Of a stretch of DNA of 64,000 nucleotides, positions 43,657 through 52,491 are shown in pieces; the stretch's first letter is position 1, and every line of letters begins with the position of its first letter. The stretch covers positions 62,001 through 126,000 of the forward strand of contig CAWAFX010000004.1 in NCBI GenBank assembly GCA_963781495.1. The letters run 5' to 3'. Both the position numbers and the translations under genes were made by a program. This DNA is from Mayfieldus sp963781495 (GTDB lineage Bacteria; Actinomycetota; Thermoleophilia; Solirubrobacterales; 70-9). The notes under the pieces are model-generated. The model had not been told where the DNA came from, did no database searches, and worked only from the letters and a program-made list of their open reading frames with translations.

Positions 43657-45462
43657 GTGGCAGCCCGCGACCGAAGCCTCGGCAAGCGCCTGCGCGTCCG
43701 CCTGCGCCTCAACGAGGGCGAGATGAGCGTGCTCGGCAGCGAGCGCTCCTTCGACATGCCGATCGGGCGCAAGTGGGCGGCCGGCGAGCCCCTGCGCGGC
43801 TACTACATCGACTTCAGCAACAAGTGCGAGTCGCCGGAGTGGCCCCCCTACTGGCTGGGCTACAAGACGGAGTTCTTCGTCGCCTTCATCCAGTGGGGCC
43901 TGGGCGCCCTGGAGCGCTACGGCGACGGCGAGGGCGACGACTGGCTGCAGGGGGCCAAGGACGCGGCCGAGTACCTGCTCGAGCGCCAGCACCGCGGCGG
44001 GCCCCAGGACGGCGGCTGGCTGCACGTGGTGCCGATGCCGCATTCCTACCGCATCGACCCTCCCTGGATCTCCGGCATCTCCCAGGGTGAGGCGGCGAGC
44101 TTCTTCGCCCGCCTCTACCTGCAGACCGGGGACGAGCGCTACGCCGACGCGGCGCGGCGGGCGCTGAAGCCGATGCGGGTCGCGGTCTCCGAAGGCGGCG
44201 CCTTCGCGCGGTTGGAGGGCTCGCCGCTGGTCGAGGAGTATCCGACCGACGTCCCCTCCTGGGTGCTGAACGGCGCGATCTTCGCCCTCTGGGGCTATCA
44301 CGACGTCGCGGTCGGGCTCGGCGACGAGGACGCCAGAGAGCAGTTCGAGACCCTGACCGCCTCGCTGTCGGAGAACCTCTGGCGCTTCGACACCGGGTTC
44401 TGGTCGCGCTACGACATCTACCCGCATCCGATCTCCAATGTCGCCAGCCCCGCCTACCACGCCCTGCACATCAAGCAGCTGCGGGTCCTCGCCGAGCTCG
44501 CCGGACGGCCGGAGCTGGAGGAGGCGGCGGTCCGGTTCGAGGGCTACCGGGCCTCGCGCATGCAACGCAGCCGGGCGATGGTCCACAAGATCGTCTTCCG
44601 CCTCCTCGTCCCGCGCAACGGCCTGCTCGCCTTCCGCCTGCCCTGGAACCGCTCGGCGCGCTCGGGACGCGCCAAGCGTCGGCGCGGTTCCGACGTCATC
44701 GTCCTCAGCTATCACGCCGTCAGCCCCGACTGGCCGGCGCCGCTCTCGGTCACGCCGGAGCGATTCACCGAGCAGCTGCGCTATCTGACCCGCAAGGGCT
44801 ACCGGGGGGTGACCTTCAGCGAGGCGGTGCTCGGCGGCGTCGAGGGCAAGGCGGTCGCGGTCACATTCGACGACGGCTATCGCTCGGTCTACGAGCTCGC
44901 GCGGCCCGTGCTCGAGCGCTTCGAGATGCCGGCGACCGTCTTCGTCGCCACCGAGTTCATGGACCGCGACGAGCCGATGGCCTGGGACGGAATCGACCAC
45001 TGGCTCGGCACCGAGCACGAGCCCGAGCTCTTGCCGATGTCCTGGCAGCAGGCGCGGTCGCTGGCCGAGGCCGGCTGGGAGATCGGATCCCACACCCGCA
45101 GCCACCCGCACCTGCCGCGGCTTTCCGAGCCGGACCTGGAGGAGGAGATGACCGGCTCGCGCCGCGATTGCGAGCAGGCGCTGCAGCGCAGCTGCGAGAC
45201 ACTCGCCTATCCCTACGGGGAATACAGCCCCGAGGCCGTCGCCGCCGCCGGCGCCGCCGGCTACTCGGCCGCGGCGACCCTGCCGGCCGACTCGCCCCAG
45301 CCGTCGGCGCTGCTCTGGCCGCGGGTCGGGATCTACTACAACGACGGTCGCCTCTCCTTCCGGCTCAAGGTCTCGCGCCGCGTCCGCCGTCTGCGCAGCG
45401 GTCGCCACTGGCCGACGTTGATGAGGTTCCTGCACCGCGGCGGCCAGCGCCCCAAGGGATAG
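43657..45462 (+). CDS. Glucuronyl C5-epimerase fused to polysaccharide deacetylase
   Basis: 601 residues from GTG 43657. The N-terminal two thirds match the D-glucuronyl C5-epimerase catalytic region: ISGISQGEAASFFARLYL (about 140), EEYPTDVPSWVLNGAIFAL (about 193), and YHALHIKQLRVL (about 268), which align by eye with the animal heparan-sulphate epimerase blocks. From about residue 348 a NodB polysaccharide deacetylase follows: FDDGY (Asp pair, about 404), HTRSHPHL (metal His pair, about 479) and YPYGEYS. No signal peptide, so it would act in the cytoplasm or on lipid-linked chains. The fusion pairs de-N-acetylation with epimerisation, as in heparan modification; substrate is inferred. Confidence 0.9.
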   Translation: MAARDRSLGKRLRVRLRLNEGEMSVLGSERSFDMPIGRKWAAGEPLRGYYIDFSNKCESPEWPPYWLGYKTEFFVAFIQWGLGALERYGDGEGDDWLQGAKDAAEYLLERQHRGGPQDGGWLHVVPMPHSYRIDPPWISGISQGEAASFFARLYLQTGDERYADAARRALKPMRVAVSEGGAFARLEGSPLVEEYPTDVPSWVLNGAIFALWGYHDVAVGLGDEDAREQFETLTASLSENLWRFDTGFWSRYDIYPHPISNVASPAYHALHIKQLRVLAELAGRPELEEAAVRFEGYRASRMQRSRAMVHKIVFRLLVPRNGLLAFRLPWNRSARSGRAKRRRGSDVIVLSYHAVSPDWPAPLSVTPERFTEQLRYLTRKGYRGVTFSEAVLGGVEGKAVAVTFDDGYRSVYELARPVLERFEMPATVFVATEFMDRDEPMAWDGIDHWLGTEHEPELLPMSWQQARSLAEAGWEIGSHTRSHPHLPRLSEPDLEEEMTGSRRDCEQALQRSCETLAYPYGEYSPEAVAAAGAAGYSAAATLPADSPQPSALLWPRVGIYYNDGRLSFRLKVSRRVRRLRSGRHWPTLMRFLHRGGQRPKG

Positions 45463-45471
45463 GGAAGGCAA

Positions 45472-47061
45472 TTGAACGAGCCCGAGCTGCAGCCGCCGCT
45501 CGAGCCGGACTCCCCGCCGGCCGAGCTGACCGACACAGTCGTCCGCGGCGCCGGCCTCGCCGGCGCCGGCTACCTCGCGGCCCAGGTATTGACCCTGGGC
45601 TTCTACGTCGCCCTTGCCCGCCTCGCCTCGCCGCAGGACTTCGGCGACCTCGCCGCCGGGACCCTGATCGTCAACGTCGGGCTGTTGTTCAGCGAGTCGG
45701 GGATGATGGCGGCGCTGATCCACCGCGAGGGTCGGATCCAGGAGGCCGCCAGCACGGCGACGGTCTCGACCATCGCCAGCGGCTTCCTGCTCGCCCTCGG
45801 CGCCCTCGCCGCCGCGCCGCTGGTCGGGGCGATCTTTCACAGCTCCCACATCGGAGAGGTGGCGGCCGCGAGCTCCGGGCTTCTGTTCGTGCGCTCGCTC
45901 CGGGTCGTGCCCGAGGCGCTCCTGCAGCGCCGCTTCTCGTTCCTGCGCCGGGTGATCATCGAGCCGGTCGGGGTGGTGATCTTCGGCGTCACCGCAGTGG
46001 TCCTGACCGCCAACGGGATGGGCGTTTGGGGGCTGGTCCTTGCCTATTACGGCTCCGAGGGCACCGACGCCGTGCTCTCCTGGGCCCTTCTCGACTGGCG
46101 ACCGCGCCTGCGCGACGCCTCGGTCGCGATGTGGCGCGAGCTGATGAGCTACGGCCGCCACATCGTCGGCACCGCGGCGCTGGAGCGGGGCGAGACCCAG
46201 ATCCCCGTCCTGCTGCTGGGGCGCTTCGTCGGCACCGGGGCGCTGGGCCAGTTCCGCTACGCGTCGCGGATGGAGTCGACGGTCGGCAGCATCATGGTCC
46301 AGTCGGCCTCCTACGTGCTGTTCCCGGCGATGGCGCGGATCACCGAGGACCGCGACCGCTTCCGCGACGCCTGCAGGCGCTCGCTGCGCTCGATGTGCGC
46401 GATCGGCTTCCCGCTCGGCTTGATCCTCGTCCCGCTCGGCGTCCCGGCCGCGGTTCTGTTCTTCGGCGAAGTCTGGAAGGACGCCGGCTACGCAGCGATG
46501 GCGCTGGCGTTCTGCACCGTCTTCGGCACCCCGATCTCGTTCGCGTCGGAGACGCTGAAGGCCGACGGGCGCCCCGACATCCTGATGCGCATCCGCGCCG
46601 TCAACGTCATTGCGACGACGATATTCATGGTCGCGCTGCTTCCGTTCGATCTAGTCGGTGTGTGTGCAGGACTTTCGATCGGAACCCTGTTCAGCGCCAG
46701 CTACGGCATGGTGCGGGTGACCCGTCAGCTGGGGATCCGCACGCGGCAGATGCTGGGCGACATCTGGTCCTTCGCGGCCGCTGCCCTGTTCATGACCGCG
46801 GTCCTGACCCCGCTGCAGTTCTTCGTCGTCGACGCCGCCTCGCGCGGGACCGCGCTCGGCATCGTCCTGCTCGGGGCCGAGGCGCTGCTCGGCGGCGTCC
46901 TCTACATGCTCGCGGTCCGGGTCCTCGATCCCCCCGGCTACCGCGAAATGGTCGCGCTGGCCAAGCGCCTGCGCAACCGCGGCGGCTCCGGCGAGCCGGA
47001 GGACGACGCGTCCGCGGGCGAGCCCGCTCCGAGCGAGACGCCGGAGGCCTCACTGCCGTGA
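45472..47061 (+). CDS. Wzx-type polysaccharide flippase
   Basis: 529 residues from a TTG start with GGGAAGG eight bases before. Twelve to fourteen membrane helices, starting VVRGAGLAGAGYLAAQVLTLGFYVALARL, the multidrug/oligosaccharidyl-lipid/polysaccharide (MOP) pattern of Wzx proteins; FRYASRMESTVGSIMVQSASYVLFPAM is typical. It moves lipid-linked repeat units across the membrane for the Wzy proteins. The TGA overlaps the GTG of the following GT2 gene (GTGA). A Pro/Ser/Glu-rich tail ends the protein. Confidence 0.88.
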   Translation: MNEPELQPPLEPDSPPAELTDTVVRGAGLAGAGYLAAQVLTLGFYVALARLASPQDFGDLAAGTLIVNVGLLFSESGMMAALIHREGRIQEAASTATVSTIASGFLLALGALAAAPLVGAIFHSSHIGEVAAASSGLLFVRSLRVVPEALLQRRFSFLRRVIIEPVGVVIFGVTAVVLTANGMGVWGLVLAYYGSEGTDAVLSWALLDWRPRLRDASVAMWRELMSYGRHIVGTAALERGETQIPVLLLGRFVGTGALGQFRYASRMESTVGSIMVQSASYVLFPAMARITEDRDRFRDACRRSLRSMCAIGFPLGLILVPLGVPAAVLFFGEVWKDAGYAAMALAFCTVFGTPISFASETLKADGRPDILMRIRAVNVIATTIFMVALLPFDLVGVCAGLSIGTLFSASYGMVRVTRQLGIRTRQMLGDIWSFAAAALFMTAVLTPLQFFVVDAASRGTALGIVLLGAEALLGGVLYMLAVRVLDPPGYREMVALAKRLRNRGGSGEPEDDASAGEPAPSETPEASLP

Positions 47062-48008
47062 CCGGACCCGCCTTCACCGTCGTCCTCGCCGCCTACAACG
47101 AGGAGGACTACGTCGCCGACGCGATCGGCTCGGTCCTCGCCCAGACGCGCGAGGACTTCGAGCTGATGGTCGTCGACGACGGCTCCGCCGACGCAACCAG
47201 CGAGGTCGCGGGCAGCTTCGAGTCCGATTCGCGGATGCGGCTGCTGCGGCACGAGAACCGCGGCCTCGCCGCCTCGCTGAATCGCGGTATCGCCGAGGGC
47301 AGCGCCCCCTACGTCGCGCTGATCGACGCCGACGACCTTTGGCTGCCCACCTACCTGGAGCGGCTGGGCGCGGCCCTCGACCGGGATCCGGAGGCCGGCT
47401 TCGCCTACACCGACGCCTGGTGGTACGACGTCGCCCGGCGCCGCTTCTGGCGCCGCACGATCAGCGAGTACCTGGGGGCGCCAGCCGACCCGCCGCGCGA
47501 CCCCGAGGGGTTCCTGCGCCTGCTGATCAAGGTCAACTTCGTCTTCGGCCTGACGACGATCCGGCGCTCGGCGCTCGACGCGGTGGGCGGCTTCGACGAG
47601 TCGCTGCGCGCCTGCGAGGACTACGAGCTCTGGATCCGGCTGCTGGCGAACGGCTATCGCGCCGCCCACGTCTCCGGCCGGCTCGCCGTCCAGCGCGATC
47701 GCCGCGGCTCGATGTCGGCCGACGTCGGCAGCATGTTCCGCAACGTCCGCCGCGCCTGCGAGATCGCCGCCGAGGAGCTCGACACCTCCCACGAGGTGAC
47801 CGAGCTCGCCCGTCAGCGGGTCGCGGAGATGGACCACAACATCGAGGCGCTCGGCGGCGAGGCGAAGCCAACGGCGGCCTGGTGGGCCCTGCGCGACCGG
47901 CTGATCGTCCTGCGCCAGGCGCTCTTGCGGCGGCGCTTCTTCTTCGAGGGCACGCCGCCCGAGGTCGCGGCCGCCTTCCCGGGCGAAGCGCACGACCTCT
48001 TCGGCTGA
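47058..48008 (+). CDS. GT2 family glycosyltransferase
   Basis: 316 residues from GTG 47058, coupled to the flippase. GT-A fold: FTVVLAAYNEEDYVADAIGSVLAQT, the nucleotide-binding DDGS (VVDDGSADAT), DADD metal site (ALIDADDLWLPTYLERL), and FDESLRACEDYELWIRLL carrying the ED catalytic base. Cytoplasmic. Probable role is assembly of the glycan repeat unit. The C-terminal 60 residues are helical and variable. The stop lies one base from the stop of the convergent GT4. Confidence 0.9.
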   Translation: MTGPAFTVVLAAYNEEDYVADAIGSVLAQTREDFELMVVDDGSADATSEVAGSFESDSRMRLLRHENRGLAASLNRGIAEGSAPYVALIDADDLWLPTYLERLGAALDRDPEAGFAYTDAWWYDVARRRFWRRTISEYLGAPADPPRDPEGFLRLLIKVNFVFGLTTIRRSALDAVGGFDESLRACEDYELWIRLLANGYRAAHVSGRLAVQRDRRGSMSADVGSMFRNVRRACEIAAEELDTSHEVTELARQRVAEMDHNIEALGGEAKPTAAWWALRDRLIVLRQALLRRRFFFEGTPPEVAAAFPGEAHDLFG

Positions 48009-48009
48009 G

Positions 48010-49221
48010 TCAGCCGGCCAGCGAACTCAGCAGCTCTTCCAGCCGCTCGACCTGGCGCTCGCGCAGATAGCCGCCGGCGAACTCGCGCCCGCTCGAGGCC
48101 AGCTGCTGGGCCAGCTGCGGTTCGTCGCGCAGGCGCCGCACGGCGTCGGCGAGGGCCTGCGGGTCGCCGGGCGGGACCGTCAGCGCCGCGCCCGCCTCGC
48201 CGGCGAGGCGCGGGGCCTCGCCCAAGGCGGCGACGATCACCGGCCGACCGACGGCGCAGTAGTCGAACAGCTTCGAGGGCACGAACTTGGCCAGCGCCGG
48301 CTGCGAGCCAAGCGGGACCAGCAGCGCGTCGGAGGCGCGCAGGTGGCGGGCCGCCTCGGCCGGCTGCATCATGCCGCGGAAGCTGACCTTGCCGGACCGC
48401 GCTGCCTCAGCGCGCTGGCGCAGATCGTCCAGCGCCGGGCCGGCGCCGATCACCAGCAGCTCGAACTCGTTGCCCAGCAGCCCAGCGGCGTCGACCGCCG
48501 CGTCGAGGCCCTGGGCGATGCCGACGTTGCCGGCGTAGGTCCAGAGGAAGCGCTCGCCGCCGAGCCCGAGTTCGCCACGGTCGACCTCCTGCTCGCCGGC
48601 CTCGAGCCACATCCGCGAGGTCCCGTTGGGGACGATCATGATCTTGCCCGGGTCCTCCACCTTGGCGGCGATGTCGGCCCGGAAGGGCTCGGTCACGGTC
48701 ACGATCGCCACCGCGCTGGCATAGAGCCGGCGCTCGATCCGCTCCGCGATCCGGATCAGGCGCGGGTTGGTCAGCTCGCCCAGCGCCACCGCCGCCTCGG
48801 GCCAGGGGTCACGGACGTCCATCACCCAGGGCACCCGGTGGCGCTTGGCCGCCGCCATCGCCGCCATCGCCGTGAACAGCGGCGGCGAGGAGACGAAGAT
48901 CAGGTCCGGCCGGCGCGAGAGGACGCCGGCGATCGTGGCGCTGCTGGCGAAGGTGCCGTAGAGCAGCAGTCGCGAGCGGGTCGTCTTGACCGGCGAGGTG
49001 CGGACCCAGACGTAGCGGACCGTGAAGCCGTCCATCTCGCGGGTCAGCGTGGCCTTGCCGCGGTAGCCCTCCTGGACGACGCCCTCGGGGTAGTTGGGGA
49101 CCTCGCAGATCACCTCCACGTCGTGGCCGCGCTCGGCGAGGATGCTGGCGATCGGGTGCAGGCGCGCCGGGGGTGCCAGCACCTCCGGCGTGAAGTACTG
49201 GCTGAAGATCAGGATGCGCAA
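48010..49221 (-). CDS. GT4 family glycosyltransferase (WcaI-like)
   Basis: 403 residues. Start RILIFSQYFTPEVLAPPARLHPIASILAERGHDVEVI is typical of WcaI/WbuB-like GT4 enzymes. The C-terminal lobe has FLWTYAGNVGIAQGLDAAVDAA, PAEAARHLRASDALLVPLG and FVPSKLFDYCAVGRPVIVAALGEA, the EX7E-related region. Probable role is glycan repeat synthesis. ATG start at 49221. Confidence 0.9.
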   Translation of the reverse strand: MRILIFSQYFTPEVLAPPARLHPIASILAERGHDVEVICEVPNYPEGVVQEGYRGKATLTREMDGFTVRYVWVRTSPVKTTRSRLLLYGTFASSATIAGVLSRRPDLIFVSSPPLFTAMAAMAAAKRHRVPWVMDVRDPWPEAAVALGELTNPRLIRIAERIERRLYASAVAIVTVTEPFRADIAAKVEDPGKIMIVPNGTSRMWLEAGEQEVDRGELGLGGERFLWTYAGNVGIAQGLDAAVDAAGLLGNEFELLVIGAGPALDDLRQRAEAARSGKVSFRGMMQPAEAARHLRASDALLVPLGSQPALAKFVPSKLFDYCAVGRPVIVAALGEAPRLAGEAGAALTVPPGDPQALADAVRRLRDEPQLAQQLASSGREFAGGYLRERQVERLEELLSSLAG

Positions 49222-49280
49222 GGGAAGGCTCGGACGACCGTTCGGTCGGGCGCGATCCTAGCTAGCGGCCTCGGCGGACC

Positions 49281-50519
49281 CTAGGAGGTCGGGGCAACGA
49301 CCTGGACGTTGTCGACCTGAGTCGAGCAGCCGTCCGGGGCCGGGCAGGGGATGTCGCTGTCGTGGTAGATGCCGGTCCGCAGGTGGCTGGGGATCGCGTC
49401 GCCCGGGGCGAGGCCGTCGCTGGTCCCGTGCGGGCCGTCGGTCTCGGTGATCAGGGTGTTGGTGTGGATCCGCGGCATCCGTTCGCCGGGATCGTCGAAG
49501 TCGCCGTCGTTGTTGAGGTCGGCCGAGACCTGGATCGAGCCCTTGCTGGGGTCGTTGGAATAGGTCACGTCCCAGGCGAACCGGGTCCAGACGTCGCGCT
49601 GGGCCGGGAACTTCCAGTAGGTGCCGTTGTTGGAGTCGATGATCCAGTGGTTGTCAAAGGCCTCCATGAAGAGGATCGGGCAGCAGTAGAGATTGTTGTC
49701 GTAGGGCTGGGCCTCCTTCATCTGCATCACGGTCTGGAAGCCGTAGTCCTCGGCGAGGGGGAAGTTGTCGGGCAGGCGCATCGAGATATAGGTGACGCGG
49801 CGCTGGCCCTGGTGGTAGAAGGCGACCGGCCCGTCATGGTCGTTCTCACCCAGCTCGCAGCGCGCGCCCCAGCCGAAGGGATTGTCGCCGTCGAAGACCG
49901 TCATCTGGCGGTAGGAGCTGTTGGGCTGGCTCGCGCCGTCCGACATCGGGTGGACGTCGCCACCGCTGCTCAGGTCGGCCGCCTGGGAGCCGTGCTGGCA
50001 GGCTGTGAACCCCCAGAAGGAGTTCGGGTTGGGGTTCGAAGCGGTGTCGGAGGCGACCACGCGACAGCCGGGAAGCGTCATCCCGACGGTCGAGCCCGGC
50101 TGGTTGATGGCGCAGTTGCCCCCGCCGCCGGGAAGGATCGTCACCGGCACCGTCGGTGAGTTGTGGCTCGAGAAGATCGCCCGCATCCTGCCGCGCCGGT
50201 GGCCCTTGGCGTGGGGAATCTTGACCCGGGTATGGAAGCGGCCGTTGGAGCGGGGATGGGTGCGACCGACGGTCCGCCAGTGCTTGCCCGCCTTGAGCCG
50301 GATGTGGACCACACCGCGAACACCGCGGCAGGTCGTCCCGTGCACCCTGACCCGGCGCCCGGACCGGACCACGTGCTTGGTGAGTCGCAGCTTGGGGTGG
50401 GCGCAGGAGCGCGCCGAGCTGGGGCTCGCGCTGGCGCCGAGAAGGACTGCCATACCCGCAAGCGCGGCGAGCAGCAGGCCGAGCCTGGCGAGAGAGAGCC
50501 TTGCGAGGGGAAAGGACAT
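49281..50519 (-). CDS. Secreted polysaccharide-lyase-like jelly-roll protein
   Basis: 412 residues. Signal peptide (about 1-37), then a basic, beta-rich N-terminal module (about 38-125, RVRVHGTTCRGVRGVVHIRL..., an Ig-like fold), then the same lyase-like domain as the lipoprotein at 30082: FGWGARCELGENDH, FYHQGQRRVTYISMRLP, QMKEAQPYDNNLYCCPI, WTRFAWDVTYSND, DLNNDGDFDDPGE. Near identity of many segments shows recent duplication or strong conservation. It is secreted rather than lipid-anchored. It sits inside the glycan locus, which supports a glycan substrate; family call from motif resemblance only. Confidence 0.7.
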   Translation of the reverse strand: MSFPLARLSLARLGLLLAALAGMAVLLGASASPSSARSCAHPKLRLTKHVVRSGRRVRVHGTTCRGVRGVVHIRLKAGKHWRTVGRTHPRSNGRFHTRVKIPHAKGHRRGRMRAIFSSHNSPTVPVTILPGGGGNCAINQPGSTVGMTLPGCRVVASDTASNPNPNSFWGFTACQHGSQAADLSSGGDVHPMSDGASQPNSSYRQMTVFDGDNPFGWGARCELGENDHDGPVAFYHQGQRRVTYISMRLPDNFPLAEDYGFQTVMQMKEAQPYDNNLYCCPILFMEAFDNHWIIDSNNGTYWKFPAQRDVWTRFAWDVTYSNDPSKGSIQVSADLNNDGDFDDPGERMPRIHTNTLITETDGPHGTSDGLAPGDAIPSHLRTGIYHDSDIPCPAPDGCSTQVDNVQVVAPTS

Positions 50520-50614
50520 CCCCGAACTCCTCGGCGGCGGACGGAAGTTCGGTGACCCACACAGGCACGGATTGGACGGATGTCCAGGCCGCTACCGAAT
50601 TTGCAGGTGCCTTT

Positions 50615-52489
50615 TCAGTGACCGGCGACGTAGCGGTCGTGCCAGAGCGAGAAGCAGATCAGGCCCCAGATGTTGCGGCTCAGGTCCTCGCTCCCGGAGA
50701 CGTGGGTGTCGATGACCGCGGTGACCGCGTCGGGATCGAGATAGCCCTGGTCCCGCATCCGCTGCGGCGAAAGGACCTCGCGGGCGAAGGGCAGAAGCTC
50801 GCCGCGAAACCAGCCCGCGACCGGCAGCGCGAAGGCGCGCTTGCGGCCGTGGACGATCTCGCGCGGCAGCAGCGGTGCCACCGCCTTTCGCATCAACCGC
50901 TTCTTGGCCAGAAAGCGGACCTTCTGGTTCGTCGGCAGCGCCAGCGCGAAGTCGGAGATCGCCGGGTCCAGGAACGGCACCCGCGACTCCAGCGAGTGGG
51001 CCATGCTGGCGCGGTCGGTCTTGACCAGGATGTCGTCGACCAGATAGGTGCCGAGGTCGATGTCCTGGGCGCGGCTGAAGGGCTCGGCGCCGGCCGAGCG
51101 CTCGAAGCGCTCGCGGTGCCCGCGCAGGGGGTCGAAGTCGCCGCCCTTGCGGCGGGTCAGCAGCTCCTCGCGCGCCTGCGGCGAGAAGACCTGGCTCCAG
51201 GCGACGTGGCGGTCGGGCTGGTCCAGATGGGCGCCGCGGGCGAAGCGCTTGAGGCGGTCGTCGAGGCGGCGGCTGCCGGCGCCGCTGGGCAGGCGGTCGA
51301 TCAGCGAGCGCAGCGCGGTCGCGATCCCCCCCACCCGCGGCGCCCAGAGGTCGCCGACGTAGGCGAAGTAGCCGCCGAACAGCTCGTCGCCTCCTTCACC
51401 CGAGAGCACGACCTTGACGTGCTCGGCGGCGAGCTCGGAGATCAAGTAGGTCGGTAGGGCCGAGTTGTCGGCGAACGGCTCGTCGAAGGTGTCGATCACC
51501 TTCGGCAGCAGCTCGACCGCGTCGGGGTCGACCGTCAGCTCGTGGTGGCGGGTTCCGAAGCGCTCGGCGACCAGCCGCGCCAGGTCGGCCTCCGAGTAGC
51601 TGCGCTCCTTGAAGGCGATTGTGAAGGTGTTGACCGGCTCCTCGGCGACCTCGGAGGCGAGGGCCGCGAGGGTGCCCGAATCGACCCCGCCGGAGAGCAG
51701 GACCCCGACCGGCACGTCGGCGACCATGTGCGCGCGGACCGAGTCGCGCAGGCGCTCGCGCAGCTCCTCGGCGAGCTCGGCGGTGCTCTCGCGCCGCACC
51801 TCGTCGGCTGGGACCGGGCGGGTTGTCGCGAAGGGTTCGACGGTCAAATTGCCGCGCTCGGCGACCAGCAGGTGGCCGGGCGGCAGCTTGTTGGCCCCCT
51901 CGAAGATAGTCAGCGGCGTGGGGACGAAGTTGAAGGCCAGGTAGGCCTCCAGGGCGCCGAGGTCGACCCGGCGCTCGAAGTCGGGCTGGCGGATCAGCGA
52001 CTTCAGCTCCGAGGCGAAGGAGAGCATGCCCGCCTTCTGGCGGTAGTAGAGCGGCTTGATCCCGTAGCGGTCGCGGGCCAGGACGAGGCGCCGCCGCGGA
52101 GCGTCCCAGAGCGCGATCGCGAACATCCCCCGCAGCTTCTGGGCGAAGGCCGTCCCGTGCTCCTCGTAGAGGTGGACCAGGACCTCGGTGTCGCAGCTGG
52201 TCCGCAGCTGGTGGCCCTTGCGCCGCAGCTCGTCGGCGAGCTCGCGGTAGTTGTAGATCTCGCCGTTCTGGATCACCTGCAGGCTGCCGTCCTCGTTGCC
52301 GATCGGCTGGTCGCCGCCGGCCAGGTCGATGATCGAGAGCCGGCGCATCGCCAGCGCCACCGGGCCGTCGAGCAGGGTGCCGGCGCTGTCGGGACCGCGG
52401 TGGACGATCGCCCCGTTCATCGCCTCGAGGACGCCGGGGTCGGGACGGTCGCGCCCGTCGAGGCTGAGCATGCCGCAGATCCCGCACAT
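50615..52489 (-). CDS. asnB: Asparagine synthase (glutamine-hydrolysing), AsnB-like
   Basis: 624 residues. The Cys2 nucleophile starts the glutaminase domain (MCGICGMLSLDG). The synthetase domain has the PP-loop VPVGVLLSGGVDSGTLAAL (about residue 255). Such AsnB paralogues in polysaccharide loci may amidate sugars or modify lipid-linked intermediates instead of making asparagine, so the substrate is uncertain. ATG two bases after the GT4 stop; last gene of the run that begins at rpmI. Confidence 0.9.
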   Translation of the reverse strand: MCGICGMLSLDGRDRPDPGVLEAMNGAIVHRGPDSAGTLLDGPVALAMRRLSIIDLAGGDQPIGNEDGSLQVIQNGEIYNYRELADELRRKGHQLRTSCDTEVLVHLYEEHGTAFAQKLRGMFAIALWDAPRRRLVLARDRYGIKPLYYRQKAGMLSFASELKSLIRQPDFERRVDLGALEAYLAFNFVPTPLTIFEGANKLPPGHLLVAERGNLTVEPFATTRPVPADEVRRESTAELAEELRERLRDSVRAHMVADVPVGVLLSGGVDSGTLAALASEVAEEPVNTFTIAFKERSYSEADLARLVAERFGTRHHELTVDPDAVELLPKVIDTFDEPFADNSALPTYLISELAAEHVKVVLSGEGGDELFGGYFAYVGDLWAPRVGGIATALRSLIDRLPSGAGSRRLDDRLKRFARGAHLDQPDRHVAWSQVFSPQAREELLTRRKGGDFDPLRGHRERFERSAGAEPFSRAQDIDLGTYLVDDILVKTDRASMAHSLESRVPFLDPAISDFALALPTNQKVRFLAKKRLMRKAVAPLLPREIVHGRKRAFALPVAGWFRGELLPFAREVLSPQRMRDQGYLDPDAVTAVIDTHVSGSEDLSRNIWGLICFSLWHDRYVAGH

Positions 52490-52491
52490 CG

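Noticed and set aside
45168..47057. Long plus-strand frame upstream of the GT2 gene
   Set aside because: It overlaps the deacetylase and flippase genes in another frame and is Arg/Pro-rich; only the part from GTG 47058 shows glycosyltransferase motifs.
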